Shown: in pieces, positions 47,464-59,700 of the stretch
Position numbering within the stretch: the stretch's first letter is position 1
Layout of the letters: each line of letters starts with the position of its first letter
Origin: Bombyx mori
Lineage: Eukaryota > Arthropoda > Insecta > Lepidoptera > Bombycidae
DNA: 64,000 nt
Direction of reading: 5' to 3'
Assembly (NCBI RefSeq): GCF_030269925.1
Contig: NC_085107.1
Location: 10,354,001 to 10,418,000 of the forward strand
The notes under the pieces: generated by a model
The model's database searches: none
Seen by the model: the letters and a program-made list of their open reading frames with translations, nothing else
What the model was told of the DNA's origin: nothing
Translations under genes and position numbers: made by a program

Positions 47464-48051
47464 ATGGTTTGTGCGTACTGTCACAGAACACTTCGGCACG
47501 CTGAAAGTATCAAATGTTGTTTTTGCGAATCGAAATACCATACGAAGTGTATGAATGAAACGGCTAAAAGTATCTGCGAAGGAGGAGATCGGGGATATCA
47601 ATGGAAATGCGCTGTTTGCCAAAAATCTGCAACAAAACTGTCGAATGAAGTTCAAAATTCTAAAGAAATTAATATAGAAAATACATTAAACTTATTAAGC
47701 GAAAAGTTTGAACTTGTGAACAAAATACAACTACCTAAGCTGCATAATGAGTTGGCACACGTGAAATTGGTGACCGAAAGGATCGATAAGCAAAACGAGC
47801 AGATTTTGCACGAAATAGATGAGATTAAAACTAAATTAAATGGAATACGTACCGTTAAACATAATAAGCATAGGTACAGAAACGCACATTTCGAAGATCG
47901 AGTTTCAAATCGTTTAGATGATAATGATCATTTACAAATGGTGAACAATACTGAAAAATCAGTCCGATATCGAACTAGGAGAAGATCTTATTTGTTGCAT
48001 AATATGTTACGTCTTCTAAACAGCAGAAACAAAGTACGACGACGACGTTAA
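47464..48051 (+). CDS. PHD-finger/coiled-coil protein, 195 aa, unidentified
   Basis: Uninterrupted frame. Residues 3-52 form a PHD-type zinc finger (C4HC3): C3-x2-C6, C18-x2-C21, H26-x2-C29 and W47-x-C49-x2-C52. About 75-125 is heptad-like and charged (NKIQLPKLHNELAHVKLVTE, ILHEIDEIKTKL), probably a coiled coil. The C-terminus is strongly basic (RYRTRRRSYLLHN, NSRNKVRRRR). The ATG directly follows TATTATTACAG|A, a good splice acceptor, so a 5' exon may exist. PHD plus coiled coil is also the layout of ORF1 proteins of CR1-like LINEs and of FP25K-related insect genes. No other LINE sequence is attached here. Real gene, domesticated ORF1 or young fragment: undecided. Confidence 0.6.
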   Translation: MVCAYCHRTLRHAESIKCCFCESKYHTKCMNETAKSICEGGDRGYQWKCAVCQKSATKLSNEVQNSKEINIENTLNLLSEKFELVNKIQLPKLHNELAHVKLVTERIDKQNEQILHEIDEIKTKLNGIRTVKHNKHRYRNAHFEDRVSNRLDDNDHLQMVNNTEKSVRYRTRRRSYLLHNMLRLLNSRNKVRRRR

Positions 48052-48383
48052 ATGAAACAAGATATGTAATTAATAATATTGAAACGACATTTTTTTTTTA
48101 ATAATAATCTGGATAAAAATTTACATAAAAACTATTTGATTTTTATTGAGAACACAGTATCGCAGTGGAACCTCGATGTCTTATTTTTAAGGCTTTTTTT
48201 ATCTTCCTTATTATAATGGAGTTTTTATTGTTCATTCGTTGTTGTCAGATAAAGAAAAATATGTCAGGAAACGGGATAGTGGTTTTTGAATTATGAAATA
48301 CTACAAACATTAGTATCAGCATTATATGTATAATGTACAATATTTATTGTTACCCGCCTAGGAGATTCATCATCGAGCTCTCG

Positions 48384-48630
48384 TTTTTTTGTTGTTGCTT
48401 AGATGTGTCGACGAGTTCACAGCCCACCTGGTGTTAAGTGGTTACTGAAGCCCATAGAAATTTACAACGTAAATGCGCCACCCACCTTGAGATATAAGTT
48501 ATAAGATCTCAAGTATAGTTACAACGGCTGCCCCACTCTTCAAACCAAAACGCATTACTGCTTCGCGGTAGAAATAGGCAGGGTGGTGGTACCTACCCGT
48601 GCAGACTCACAAGAGGTCCTACCACCAGTA
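48384..48630 (-). repeat. Bm1 SINE 3' half, minus strand
   Basis: Poly(T) at 48384-48390, then the full Bm1 3' half (CACCTGGTGTTAAGTGGTTA, AACGCATTACTGCTTCGCGG, TAGAAATAGGCAGGGTGGTG) ending at ACCACCAGTA. Confidence 0.92.
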
Positions 48631-48863
48631 CCAGTCGTTATTAGGTTAACGACTCATTTTAGCTACAACTTCAGAGCAGCTTGATGTCATCATAATATTG
48701 GATCGTCTATTATGATATCTGAGATTCAGTCCCAAAAACGCAAAGTTCAATACAAACCCGCGGAACATTGACGTTAACCGAGTTTTTAAATGTGTCAATT
48801 TTTTTTATGTAAAAAATATCTCCACTTTATTTTTACATCAAAACAACTTATGTCCATATACAA

Positions 48864-50646
48864 CAGGGGTGGCCAACCGGTAGATCGCGATCGACCGGTC
48901 GTGGCAAGAAAAAATATAAATACATAGAACAAACTGCGCAACGTAATCACCAATTGTTGCTAATCATCTTCATCTTGTATGATTTATTAATGATCATTAT
49001 TTATGCTCTCTTCCACACAATAGTTCTCTTTTAATGTATAATTTCAGCTTTATGTTCATATTTTCAATAAAAGAAAATATACTATATATATAGTGAGAAA
49101 AGGTTTTCCTTCGTAATTTTTCGGAAAAGTATATAGGTACATAGAGTGGATAATACGCAATTCAAATATTCGCTATAGTTTTAATAATATTTTCAGATTA
49201 CTTGTAAAAAGACTGTATAGCCATGCCGCAATCTCGAAATATGTTAAAAAGTCCAGTCCAATATTATTATTATATTTAATATTTACCTGTACTTAATATC
49301 GGAAAATAGCAAATTCAAAAATAGCAATTGATAGCAATAGCAAAGGATTGTTATTAACGTCAATGAAAGCACTGAGGAATCTGACGATGATATGTCTGAC
49401 TGTTAGTCAGATTGTGAAATGGAAGATATTGAGAACATAGATCCAAATATGCAGTAGGTAATATTTTAATGTTAGGCACCTATAAGTATACTAACGAGCT
49501 TAGTATGAGAGTCTTTATGTCGATTGCATCCCTCTCATTTACTTAGGTTCGAGAGGGACGCCAATGACATAAAATTTAGGCAGTTATTGAGTTTTACTAT
49601 TGTAAATATTTCCCAATAATCTCTATTTTGTTGTATTTTTAATTATCTTTTAAAGTGGAGCTAATGTTTTGTTTACTAATGACAATAAAACTGAGTATTT
49701 TCAAAGTTCCAGAAAGTGGTAGTAACATAATTATGATTTTAAACCAACATGGTCACGAACATAACAATTATTACTTAAAAATATCGGGAACTCATTTCAT
49801 ATAATACACTGGTAAATATCCCGTTTTAAGTAATAATTGTTATGGTTGTAACATCTCTATATTATACAATGACATTATTCATTTTGACATTTGACACTAA
49901 ACAATAAAGTTCCAGTAAAGATCCGAGTTATCCCATCATCATCAGCAGCCTTTATCTGCCCACTGCTGGGACATAGGCCTTCCCCAATGTCTTCCACATA
50001 ATGCGGTCCTCCGCCTTCCGCATCCAACGACTTCCCGCCGTGCGCACTAAGTCGTCAGTCCACCTGGTTGGAGGACGCCCCACGCTCCTGGTACCCATCC
50101 GTGGCCTACATTCGAGGACTTTCCTCCCCCACCTGGCGTCGCTGGCTCGACAGATGTGACCGGCCCATTGCCACTTCAGCCTGCTAACTTTGAGAGCTAT
50201 GTCGTCGACTTTGGTTCTCCGTCGAATTTCTTCGTTCCGGATATTGTCCCTTAGAGAAATACCGAGCATAGCTCTCTCCAGTCGCCCGCTGTGCGACTCT
50301 TAACCTATGGGCCAGCCCTGCCGTCAGTGTCCAGGTTTCCGCGCCGTGGGTCATCGCGGGGAGAACGCACTGGTTAAAGACTTTTGTCTTCAGGCATTGA
50401 GGAATTTGCGAGGTGAGGATTGCACGGAATTTCCCAAATGCCGACCAACCCAGTCGTACGCGTTTCTCAATATCTGTATTGAAGTTACTGTTCAATACAG
50501 AGTTTTTCCGAAGGAAAATAATTTTTCACTATACTTATTGGAATACTGAACTACATTTATTCAAAATATTTAAAAAAATGTCAAGAATGTAGAGTGTTAC
50601 GTCAGTAGAAACTAGATCTTGGTTCTAATCAAGTTGACCGCCCCTA
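48864..50646. mobile_element. hAT-type element with 8-bp TSD, holding an RTE-like LINE
   Basis: The left end CAGGGGTGGCCAAC (48864-48877) and the inverted right end TAGGGGCGGTCAAC (50646-50633) match at 11 of 14 positions. ATATACAA stands on both sides (48856-48863 and 50647-50654), the 8-bp duplication expected of hAT transposases. The interior carries no open transposase. It holds an inverted repeat (49760-49780 with 49824-49844) and a nested LINE from about 49935 to 50505. Confidence 0.87.
49935..50505 (-). pseudogene. RTE-like LINE 3' end nested in the hAT element
   Basis: Minus frames 50495-50184 (RVRLGWSAFGKFRAILTSQI, CLKTKVFNQCVLPAMTHGAE) and 50269-49952 (MLGISLRDNIRNEEIRRRTK, LKWQWAGHICRASD, VGRPPTRWTDDLVR) are consecutive parts of the endonuclease/reverse-transcriptase C-terminus, separated by one frameshift near 50260. 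The 3' end shows ACTGCTGGGACATAGGCC and a (CAT)n tail at 49935-49943. Confidence 0.87.
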
Positions 50647-50742
50647 ATATACAAAATAATACATTATTTAAAAACAGTTTTTGAAAATTTACCGCACAGG
50701 TACAAAGAACCTCTTTGTGAATTAGTCTATCAACGACACGTC

Positions 50743-50752
50743 CGTATAAGTA
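50743..50752 (+). promoter_or_regulatory. Possible TATA box of the esterase gene
   Basis: GTATAAGTAA lies about 106 bp upstream of the ATG at 50858, with no competing TATA motif closer. A weak, position-based call. Confidence 0.35.
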
Positions 50753-50857
50753 AAAACAATCCATTGCTGAGGTTCACAGGTATATTAAAACCTGAGAACC
50801 AGAACGCTTGCCATTCCGTATTTATCATCGACGCGACGCGATCATCTGCATGCGACC

Positions 50858-53800
50858 ATGCCAAACAAGTTTACAATTGAAGCGCCGCGACTTCGCGTGA
50901 ATTTCGTATTTTTTACTTTCACATTAGTGTTGTTTTGCTACGATGCAAGCTCTGAAGAAAGGCCTGCGGTCACGACGCCTCTGGGCGAGGTTGCCGGTTA
51001 TTACATGACCACCAGAGGCGGTAGGCAAATATCGGCTTTTACGGCCATACCATTTGCGAAACCACCGGTCGGAGAACTGAGATTTAAAGTAAGAATATTT
51101 TGTAATGATCGAGTGATTGATCTTTTAATGTATAAATTTTATAATTTATTGCTAAAGCCTATTCTTTTATCTCTCTGATTATCATCAATTGAATGTGTGA
51201 AATACATCCATTAATTGAAATTATATCAGTTGTACTCGCACTTACGAGCCGTAACTCAGGAATTTGTATAAGCGCTACCAACAACAACTATGAAGTTTCG
51301 CCTCAATCGGGTGAACAACGCGCAGACGCACATAAAATCTTATAAAACATATAAAATTGAATTATCGAAGTCTTTTTACGCACTTCTCAATAGAACAAAA
51401 AACACGAAACACGTCATGTTACGTAAGATATTATTAGACATATTACGTTTGATTATTTAATTTCAAAGACTTGTATTTCTGCTGATGTGGAATATTTTAT
51501 GAATTCTTGATTGTAAATAAAACTACGCTACAAAAGTACTTATACTATTGCACAACGCGAATAATTTATAAAACTAACCTTTTTGTTAGATTTTACGCAT
51601 TATTTATTACAATAGCTTGGCGATCTTAGGTAACAAAATAAGAGAACTAGCTATAAAGTTGTGTGTATGTAGATGCTAAAACAATTTTACGCACGTGATT
51701 TGATTATAAAACCTAATTTTCAATTCCTAGAGGAAAATAAAATCACACAATTCTAGCGATAAAAAAGAGGGAACTTCGTTTTAAGACCTTCGGTATGTTT
51801 TTATTATTGTTTGAATTATCTTTTGATAACTCTTAAAATAATAAGGATACTACAAGTTTCAAGTTACTTTGAGGATACTAGAATTAAATTTGTTACTGTA
51901 AAAAGAGTAGTTTTAAATTTATTACCATAAAAATAATAATAGCTACTCACCTAGTCTAACCGATGTTTAAAAAATCAAATAAAAAAAAATTGAGAAATTT
52001 TTCATACAGTGCACCTAATAGTGATCAAAATTGCAAAAAAGCCATATATTCCAATTAATTTTTGCTTCTCTCGATTTAATAGCAAATTCTGTTTTGCATC
52101 AAATTAAAAATATAAATTCAAAACGAAACATGTTCTATCGTAGCTGTCGGGTTTTTTAAATGTAGAGGAAGTTTTGATATTTATTTTTAAATTTGTAACA
52201 AAGAGTCCTCGCTTAAGCTTCAGGTAACACGTTTGATGTTTTTTGATTCAACATGATATAAAAACCCGATAAGCATTTGTGATATACCTATCTATATATT
52301 ATTAGGAAATTATCGTTTTCATTTCTGAGCATGTTGACCTTCGTTCAGCCTACTCGGTTGCTTGACGAGCCGGGCCTCACTCGGGAGCACGAATTCATAA
52401 ACAATATACTATGTCCGAAGCATTAGTCTGTACATAAGGTTTGCATTTGAACTTGAATTTATGATGTACTTTGGACCTGATTGTCGTGTCAAACTAGTTA
52501 ATCTTGAAATATTTTAGAAAACAGTTTTTTGGGTCAGTACTGATACTAAGCGGTTTCACAATCCCATTAAGATCCGTAACGTTAATGTTGCAACAAGAAA
52601 CAATTAAGAGGTGGATGTCTACATTACGCATTTGGTATAATCGAAATAGATTTGATAGAATCGGAATATAATAGTCTATTTCTATATGAAAGAGATGGGA
52701 CGAAGTATACCTTGCCAATATCGGTGGTCTCCTGATAACGTTGATAACATTCCTTCCGTTGCTCCGTGAAAATAAAACTCAACATAAACACATACGTACA
52801 CGTGCAGAGATAGTAAATTTAAAATTGATATTGCCTAATGAGATTAAAATAAATAACTCTAGAAAATGATACGAGTTAATACTGTATTATGTAATTACAG
52901 GCACCAGTCCCGTTTGGGCCATGGGAAGGAGTACTAGACGCCACAAAAGTAAGCCCAATATGCGTTCAGAGGAATCCATATGTCCGTCAAAAAGATATCG
53001 TTGGACAAGAAGACTGTTTGTATCTTAATGTGTATGTTCCCGCCACGACCAATGTAAGTAATCTCACGTATTTTACCTTAACTGCTTTGTAGGCTAAGTG
53101 CTTTTTACGATCAAAGTGAATACACACGTCAGTGATGAGGATACTAATCTTGACTGTAGTTAGGTACTACAGTCAAGATTAGTATCAATATAGTATTAAG
53201 CTATTAAAACGTTGAAATATGATCAGCTTATTTATGTAGTAGGCTATAGTATTATGTATTTTACGGTATTGTATCTGTGCTATGACTAAAATTAATTTAG
53301 TAACAGTATATCAATGTTGTGGGCAATTCATTTTTGGTTAAGTTGATCTATTTAAATGTTATAACCTGCAACCATGTTCGATATTTTGTGGTGGTTATTT
53401 CTAAGCGAGCCCTACTTTGATAAGATTCACTGATAAAATTGTATTTTTTTATTTTTTATTTGTCATTTTTTCCTATCCTATCTATTCGCTGGTAGCCTAG
53501 AGGGCGGGTAGGTGAGCTGACGGGCTCAGCCTAAGATAATTTTCTATCACTAGCTCTAGCAAGAGCAGTGCTTAGCAGATTCTACTACCGGATCTCGTCG
53601 AACTTTGACAGCAAAACGGCCGTCGCCCAAAACATGCCTTGTCGGATCGTCCGGATCAGCTCTCGATGATTTTAGGCTCTTCCAGCGCTGGTCACCGTTT
53701 TCGTAAAATTCGTCGAATGCGAAGAAGATTTCGACTTGAAACCTATCCCACAGACACAGCCCACTAAGTTTGTTGCCGGATCTTCTCTGTGGGTCGCGAT

Positions 53801-56739
53801 TTCGATCCGACGGTAGATTCAACGAGATACTGCTCTTGCTAAGGCTACTGTTAGCAAGCTCTCCCAGGTTGAGCCCCGTGAGCTAACGGTCCACGCGTAG
53901 TTGAAATAGCCGCTTAGAATACCGACGACTAGGTAGGAAAAATAATAATAAAAAAGTCACGTTCCACCGTCACATCACGACGAGAATGGATATTTACTAA
54001 TTTACTTTTGATGAATTTATAATGACTAAATATACTTCACTAGGACGTGTTCCAGTTTATTCAAAGACATTTTAAAATCATTACAATATAATCATTAAAG
54101 TGATAAGTAAGTGTGAGTCTCTTTTCGTGCCTATTAGACGAAGATAACTAAGATATTTATTAAAACCAATATTTGTGATCAACTTAAGATTTACAGGGCA
54201 CAATTTTTTTTCTAGGATGATAAAAGCAAAAAGGAATTATTACCGGTGATGCTGTTTTTGCACGGAGGAGGATGGATGTGTGGTGACGCCACGACGGCAA
54301 TGTACGGTCCTGAGTTTCTATTAGACAGGGATGTTATATTGGTTACCACGAACTACAGATTAGGTTGGTAATGATAGCTTTATCATATCATAAAACATGG
54401 CAAACGTTGTCATTCTTGAACGTAAACAACGCGATAATTTTATTTGCAGTTTTTATGCTACGACTAATGATTAATTATTTTTTTGTTTTTGTTTCCTTAA
54501 TTAGATTTTATGTGAATTCATTATATTAGACGTAAGTGACGGCTGGTTCAATTTCACATCAACAAATTACCTCAAATGGACATATTTCAGACGAACATAC
54601 TATGATTAACGCTATTTACTTTTTAAATCATAAATATGGATGGATCGACAAGATATTATTATTATTTTATCGATCACAGTCGATTTTGTGTATTTTGTAC
54701 AAGTGCTCTGAAAAAAAACAATTTTTGTGAAATGCTTGTAGTAATATGAGTATCAATTGTTTGTAATTTGAAATGTAGGTATAATTATGTATGTAACATT
54801 TTGAATCATCTGAAGGATCATTGGAATGATATTATCATTTGAAGTTGTTTTTATGGTCGTATCTTGTGTTTAACTTCGAGAAAAAATGCAGATATTTTTT
54901 GATAAATACTTTGATATGGTCTTACAATTAGAAAAATAACCTAATCAATTAAGATAACTCTACAGTATACAAATATACAGGATGTTAAGGTTTATTTACG
55001 TTCAGGTCCTCTTGGATTTCTGTCGACAAAAGATGAACACTGTCCCGGTAACAATGGTCTGAAAGATCAACAAGAGGCACTCCGTTTTATTCAGCAAAAC
55101 ATCGAAAGCTTCGGTGGGAACAAAGATTCTGTCACAATATTTGGCGAGAGCGCCGGCGGCTCCAGTGTTCACTTCCACATGCTATCGGATACCAGTGCAG
55201 GTACACATATTATTTCAAAACAAAACCCTTTGGATTATTGTCGTTTACCTAATTCGTCTAGATTGGTAGTATTTTAGTTTTTTGACGTGACAACGTCTTA
55301 TAATTCGATGGAGCCGGCTGCGCGCACGAAAAAACATGACTCATGCGGCGTTACCTCGCTCTGAGGCGTTCCATTTAAGGCTTGAAGTGCAAGCGAGCAA
55401 CGAGCGACAAAGAGGCATCTGTTCTGTTCGACATCTGTCTCTCTCCTACTTGAGTGAGCGATGCATCCGCGTGGACAGCTGCTATACAATAATACATATT
55501 TTACATGTTTTCGTCAAGTATGAAGTTCAATGAAAAGTTAATGTGGTGTCAATATTTTTTTTTATAGCAACGATAATTGCGATAATTGAAAAATGAAACC
55601 ATTTCATCAGTATTTTCTTATGACGTTGTCACGTTCAACTATCGTCAGTAAACCGACTTTACAGACAACCGATTTTTTTTTCTAAGATTATATTTACAAC
55701 TTGAATGAAAGCGATTTATTATAAAAATATAAACAAGCAAATACAAAACAGTCTTGCTGTTGTACTATAAAGGATAAGACGGTTGTTGTATTCGTATCGA
55801 GTGGTCAGAATATGCCGTCGTTCAAATCCCGCGGACAGGTACCTACCTATTTTTGATAAATTATATACGTACATAAGTGATGTTTACGAATGACTTCCTC
55901 AATGAAGGAATAGCATGGTGCAATCAAAATCAATGTTTAGTAGTATGTATTGACAAGCTTCATCCTATAACTTTTATTAAATTATAGTAGAGTTTCGATG
56001 TTTGAATGAGTACTATGTAGTTAGCTTAAATCCTAGTTTAATTATTTAATAAATAAGTTAATATAAGGTTCTCTGGTTTCTTAACGCAATCAGCCTGTAC
56101 TTTGAAAACTTTCTAATCATATATAACTATTTTAAAAGATCTATTATTATTATTTTTTATTTTATTTTATTGCTTAGATGGGTGGACGAGCTCACAGCCC
56201 AGCTGGTGTTAAGTGGTTACTGGAGCCCATAGATATCTAAAACGTAAATGCGCCACCCACATTGAGATACAAGTTCTAAGGTCTCAAGTATAGTTACAAC
56301 GGCTGCCCCAGCCTTCAAACCGAAACGCATTACTGCTTCACGACAGAAATAGGGAGCGTGGTGGTACCTACCCGCGCGGACTCACAAGACCACCTAACCT
56401 ACCACCAGTAATTGCGTAAATCGTTACGCAAATTAATCGTTACGTCCAATTTTAGGTTTATTCCATAAAGCCATATCGGAGTCGGGAACAGCATTGGTGC
56501 CTTGGGCCGAAGCACCTCCGGGTGAGGCTCTCAGGAACGCCTTTAAATTGGCAAAGTTCTTGGGATGCCCTCCTGCGCCTTCCGAAAAGTTTATCGCCTG
56601 TCTTCGCACTAAGGACAGCTATGAGATCATCGGAACCGAGTTTGATTTTTACGTGCGTTTACAAATAATATAATATTTCACACACACTCACACACACTCA
56701 CACACACAAGCACACACACACACACTCACACACACAAGC

Positions 56740-56771
<32 letters not shown>

Positions 56772-59700
56772 AAACACAAACACACAAACACAAACATACA
56801 CACACACTCACACAAACACACACACACAACCTATTTAATAAAACTTTAATTTCTTTTAAATATACGCCTATATACATACTCTCTTTTAAAAAAAATATCA
56901 TCACAATATAAATATTACAGGCATGGGATTATGAACCTATGACACCGTTTAAGGCGGTAGTGGAACCAGATCTCCCAGGGGCCTTTTTAACAAGAAATGC
57001 GAGGGACACGCCCAAGGCACCATCTGTACCGTGGATGACAGGCTTGACTAAGAACGAAGGCTGTCTAAAATCAGTCTGTGAGTATACTCGTATATTTATT
57101 GAGTAGCGGTTTTTGATTTTTCCAATACCCTCTCTTTTCTATAAAAAATGCTACTAAAATTTCTATTCATAAATCTATTGTTTTTACTTTTAATAAGTCG
57201 TTACGCTCGGAGTGTCGAGTATAATAAAGTGAATAGTTTATACGGTGTTTAGAAATTTAACAGTTTAGAATTATTTTTATTGACATTATTGAACGGGTTC
57301 TTCACCACCATTTTCTAATTTAATGAGTTCTAGATATTTTGGAGTTATTGTAAGCGCTGTGACTGCGGGTAGACTATATTGAATTTAAAAACCTTTCAAT
57401 AACAGTGTTTATAAAGTAGATAGCCCAGAAAGTTTAAAACAATTCGTGGAAACGCATTGTTATACAAATAGATTAATATCGACAAATAAATTTGTATACT
57501 ATTAGTGTAGCTTTAATCGGAAAACAGATAAGAGAATTGAGTGATTGAATTATCCTTTTTCTAGTCATGAAATATTTGTTGTTAATGATTAATATAATCA
57601 TAATAACAGTGAAACACGACTATATGTATAAAAAGTTAATAACTGACCATTCTTCATCTTCAACCTTAACCACTCAAATCTTAGCGTTAAAGATCCCTTT
57701 CATCTTTTTTCATTTCATTTCTTGTAATTAACTATTTTATTATAGGGATAACAGCAAATGATACCAGATATGAAGAATTCATATCAGGTTTCGATACTAT
57801 AGCACCTGTGACATTTTATTACGATAATTCTCCGTTCCCTGAAGTCATAACTAAAAAACTGAGGCAGAAATATATCAATGGAAACAATCGGAAAGTTATT
57901 GAGAACGGGATTCTTGAAGTAAGTATATCTACTCCGAACTCGTTTAGATTTAATAACAAACGAAATGAGACATATATTTTTTTTAGATCTATTCAGACTC
58001 ATATTTTAACTACCCAGCAATTGAAGCGGTGGAACTAACGTTGAATCATAGTCCTGAACCGATTTACTTATACGAATTAACTTACAGAGCGGCTAATAGC
58101 TTCTCTCAAATATTCGGAGACCCCGAAGGAGATTATGGTACGTAGTAATGAAGCTGTTTTAAAATTTCTAAGAGCTCATTTATTAGTTAGGTAATAAAAA
58201 ATAATTGCCTGAATCTTTAGTATAAGAATAACACATTAAATTATGAAAACACACGTATTTAATTTATGGAATTGCTACAGGTAAACAAGGTAATTATTGC
58301 GATCTGTATCATAAGTAAAAAATTACGCTAGCCTTGTTTCTTTTTTAAAACATTTTTTTTTTTAACTGTAACCTGTTTTCGTAGGTGTGTGCCATGCCGA
58401 TGACTTAATGCACCTCTTTCCGATACATTTTCTCAGTCAACCTTTCTCAGAAAGAGACATCGAGTTCAGCAAGTATCTAATTACGTTGTGGACTAATTTT
58501 GCTACGTCAGGGTAAGTGAAAGGACATAAACAATAATAATTATTAACGATAAAACATTTTCAAATCATTCACTTAAAGTTACTGGATTTACAACAAGTTC
58601 TTTCATTGCAAACGCACGAAACACTGCAATAAATTAACTAAGTATTTGTAGTGAAACACACGCCAGTTGGTTTCATACTGATTTATTTTTAAAGACACCC
58701 TCACTACGTTATTATAAATATACTACATCTTCCTTTAACGAGAAAAAAAAAAGAAAAAAAAAATTACAAGTTACAAGTACAAAAAAAATATTTTTTAAGC
58801 TTATTTACTTTACTTATTTACATTATTATCTATTGTTTATACTAATAATATAATACAGCACATAATATAACTAATCACACTCGAAAAAGAATTCTTTTAG
58901 CATTCGTGCAGTTCTTTCCTTAGACCTTGTAATAGGAACCGCGGGTGGCGACGCTGGCGACCGCGCACACAACTGATCACTAAAGCTAGCTGGACTATCG
59001 TAATCGTCACTGACATCAAGTTGAGTAGACTGAATATCGGTGGTCGTGCTCTGTGTCGGACTGACCTGTCCACTTGCTTGTGGGTCACTCTCATTGTCAA
59101 TACTGGTTCCCAGTTGCCTACTAGTTATTGACTTTTGTCGACGCCTACGAACAGTTGTCGTAATCACAGTTGGTGTCCTGCTATTTTCTCTTTTTACAAT
59201 CGGTTGTTCCAGTGACTTTCCTTCACGTTTTTTATGGTCTGTTGTACGCACAACCAACTGACTTCGAGTACGCCGAAAACGACTGCCGCAGTCATCTTCG
59301 ATAATATAGGAGCGAGGTTGCGATGTACCTTCCACTATTGTCACCGGTTTCCTAACGCCGTTACCAATTAGAGTCGCCTTATCACCCGATAACAAGGGTT
59401 TTAACAATTTAGCCGATCTATCATAATGTTTTTTAATTTTCTCTCTGTTCATCATTATAGCTTTGTAATTCCTGTCATTATCTACTTTTTCCCTTAATAG
59501 CTCTGCAGTAGTTGGTAATTTTGTATTTAAACGTCTACCCATGAGAATTTGTGCAGGCGAATCCAATCCATTACGTGGTGTTGTTCTAAAATTCAATAAA
59601 GACAAATAAAAATCCTGACCTGAATCTATACATTTTTTAAGCAGATTTTTCACACTCTGTACTGTCCTTTCACTTTTGCCATTAGACTGTGGGTAATGAG

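Noticed and set aside
56698..56904. Minus-strand frame rich in Val-Cys
   Set aside because: It is a translation of the (CA)n microsatellite in esterase intron 5.
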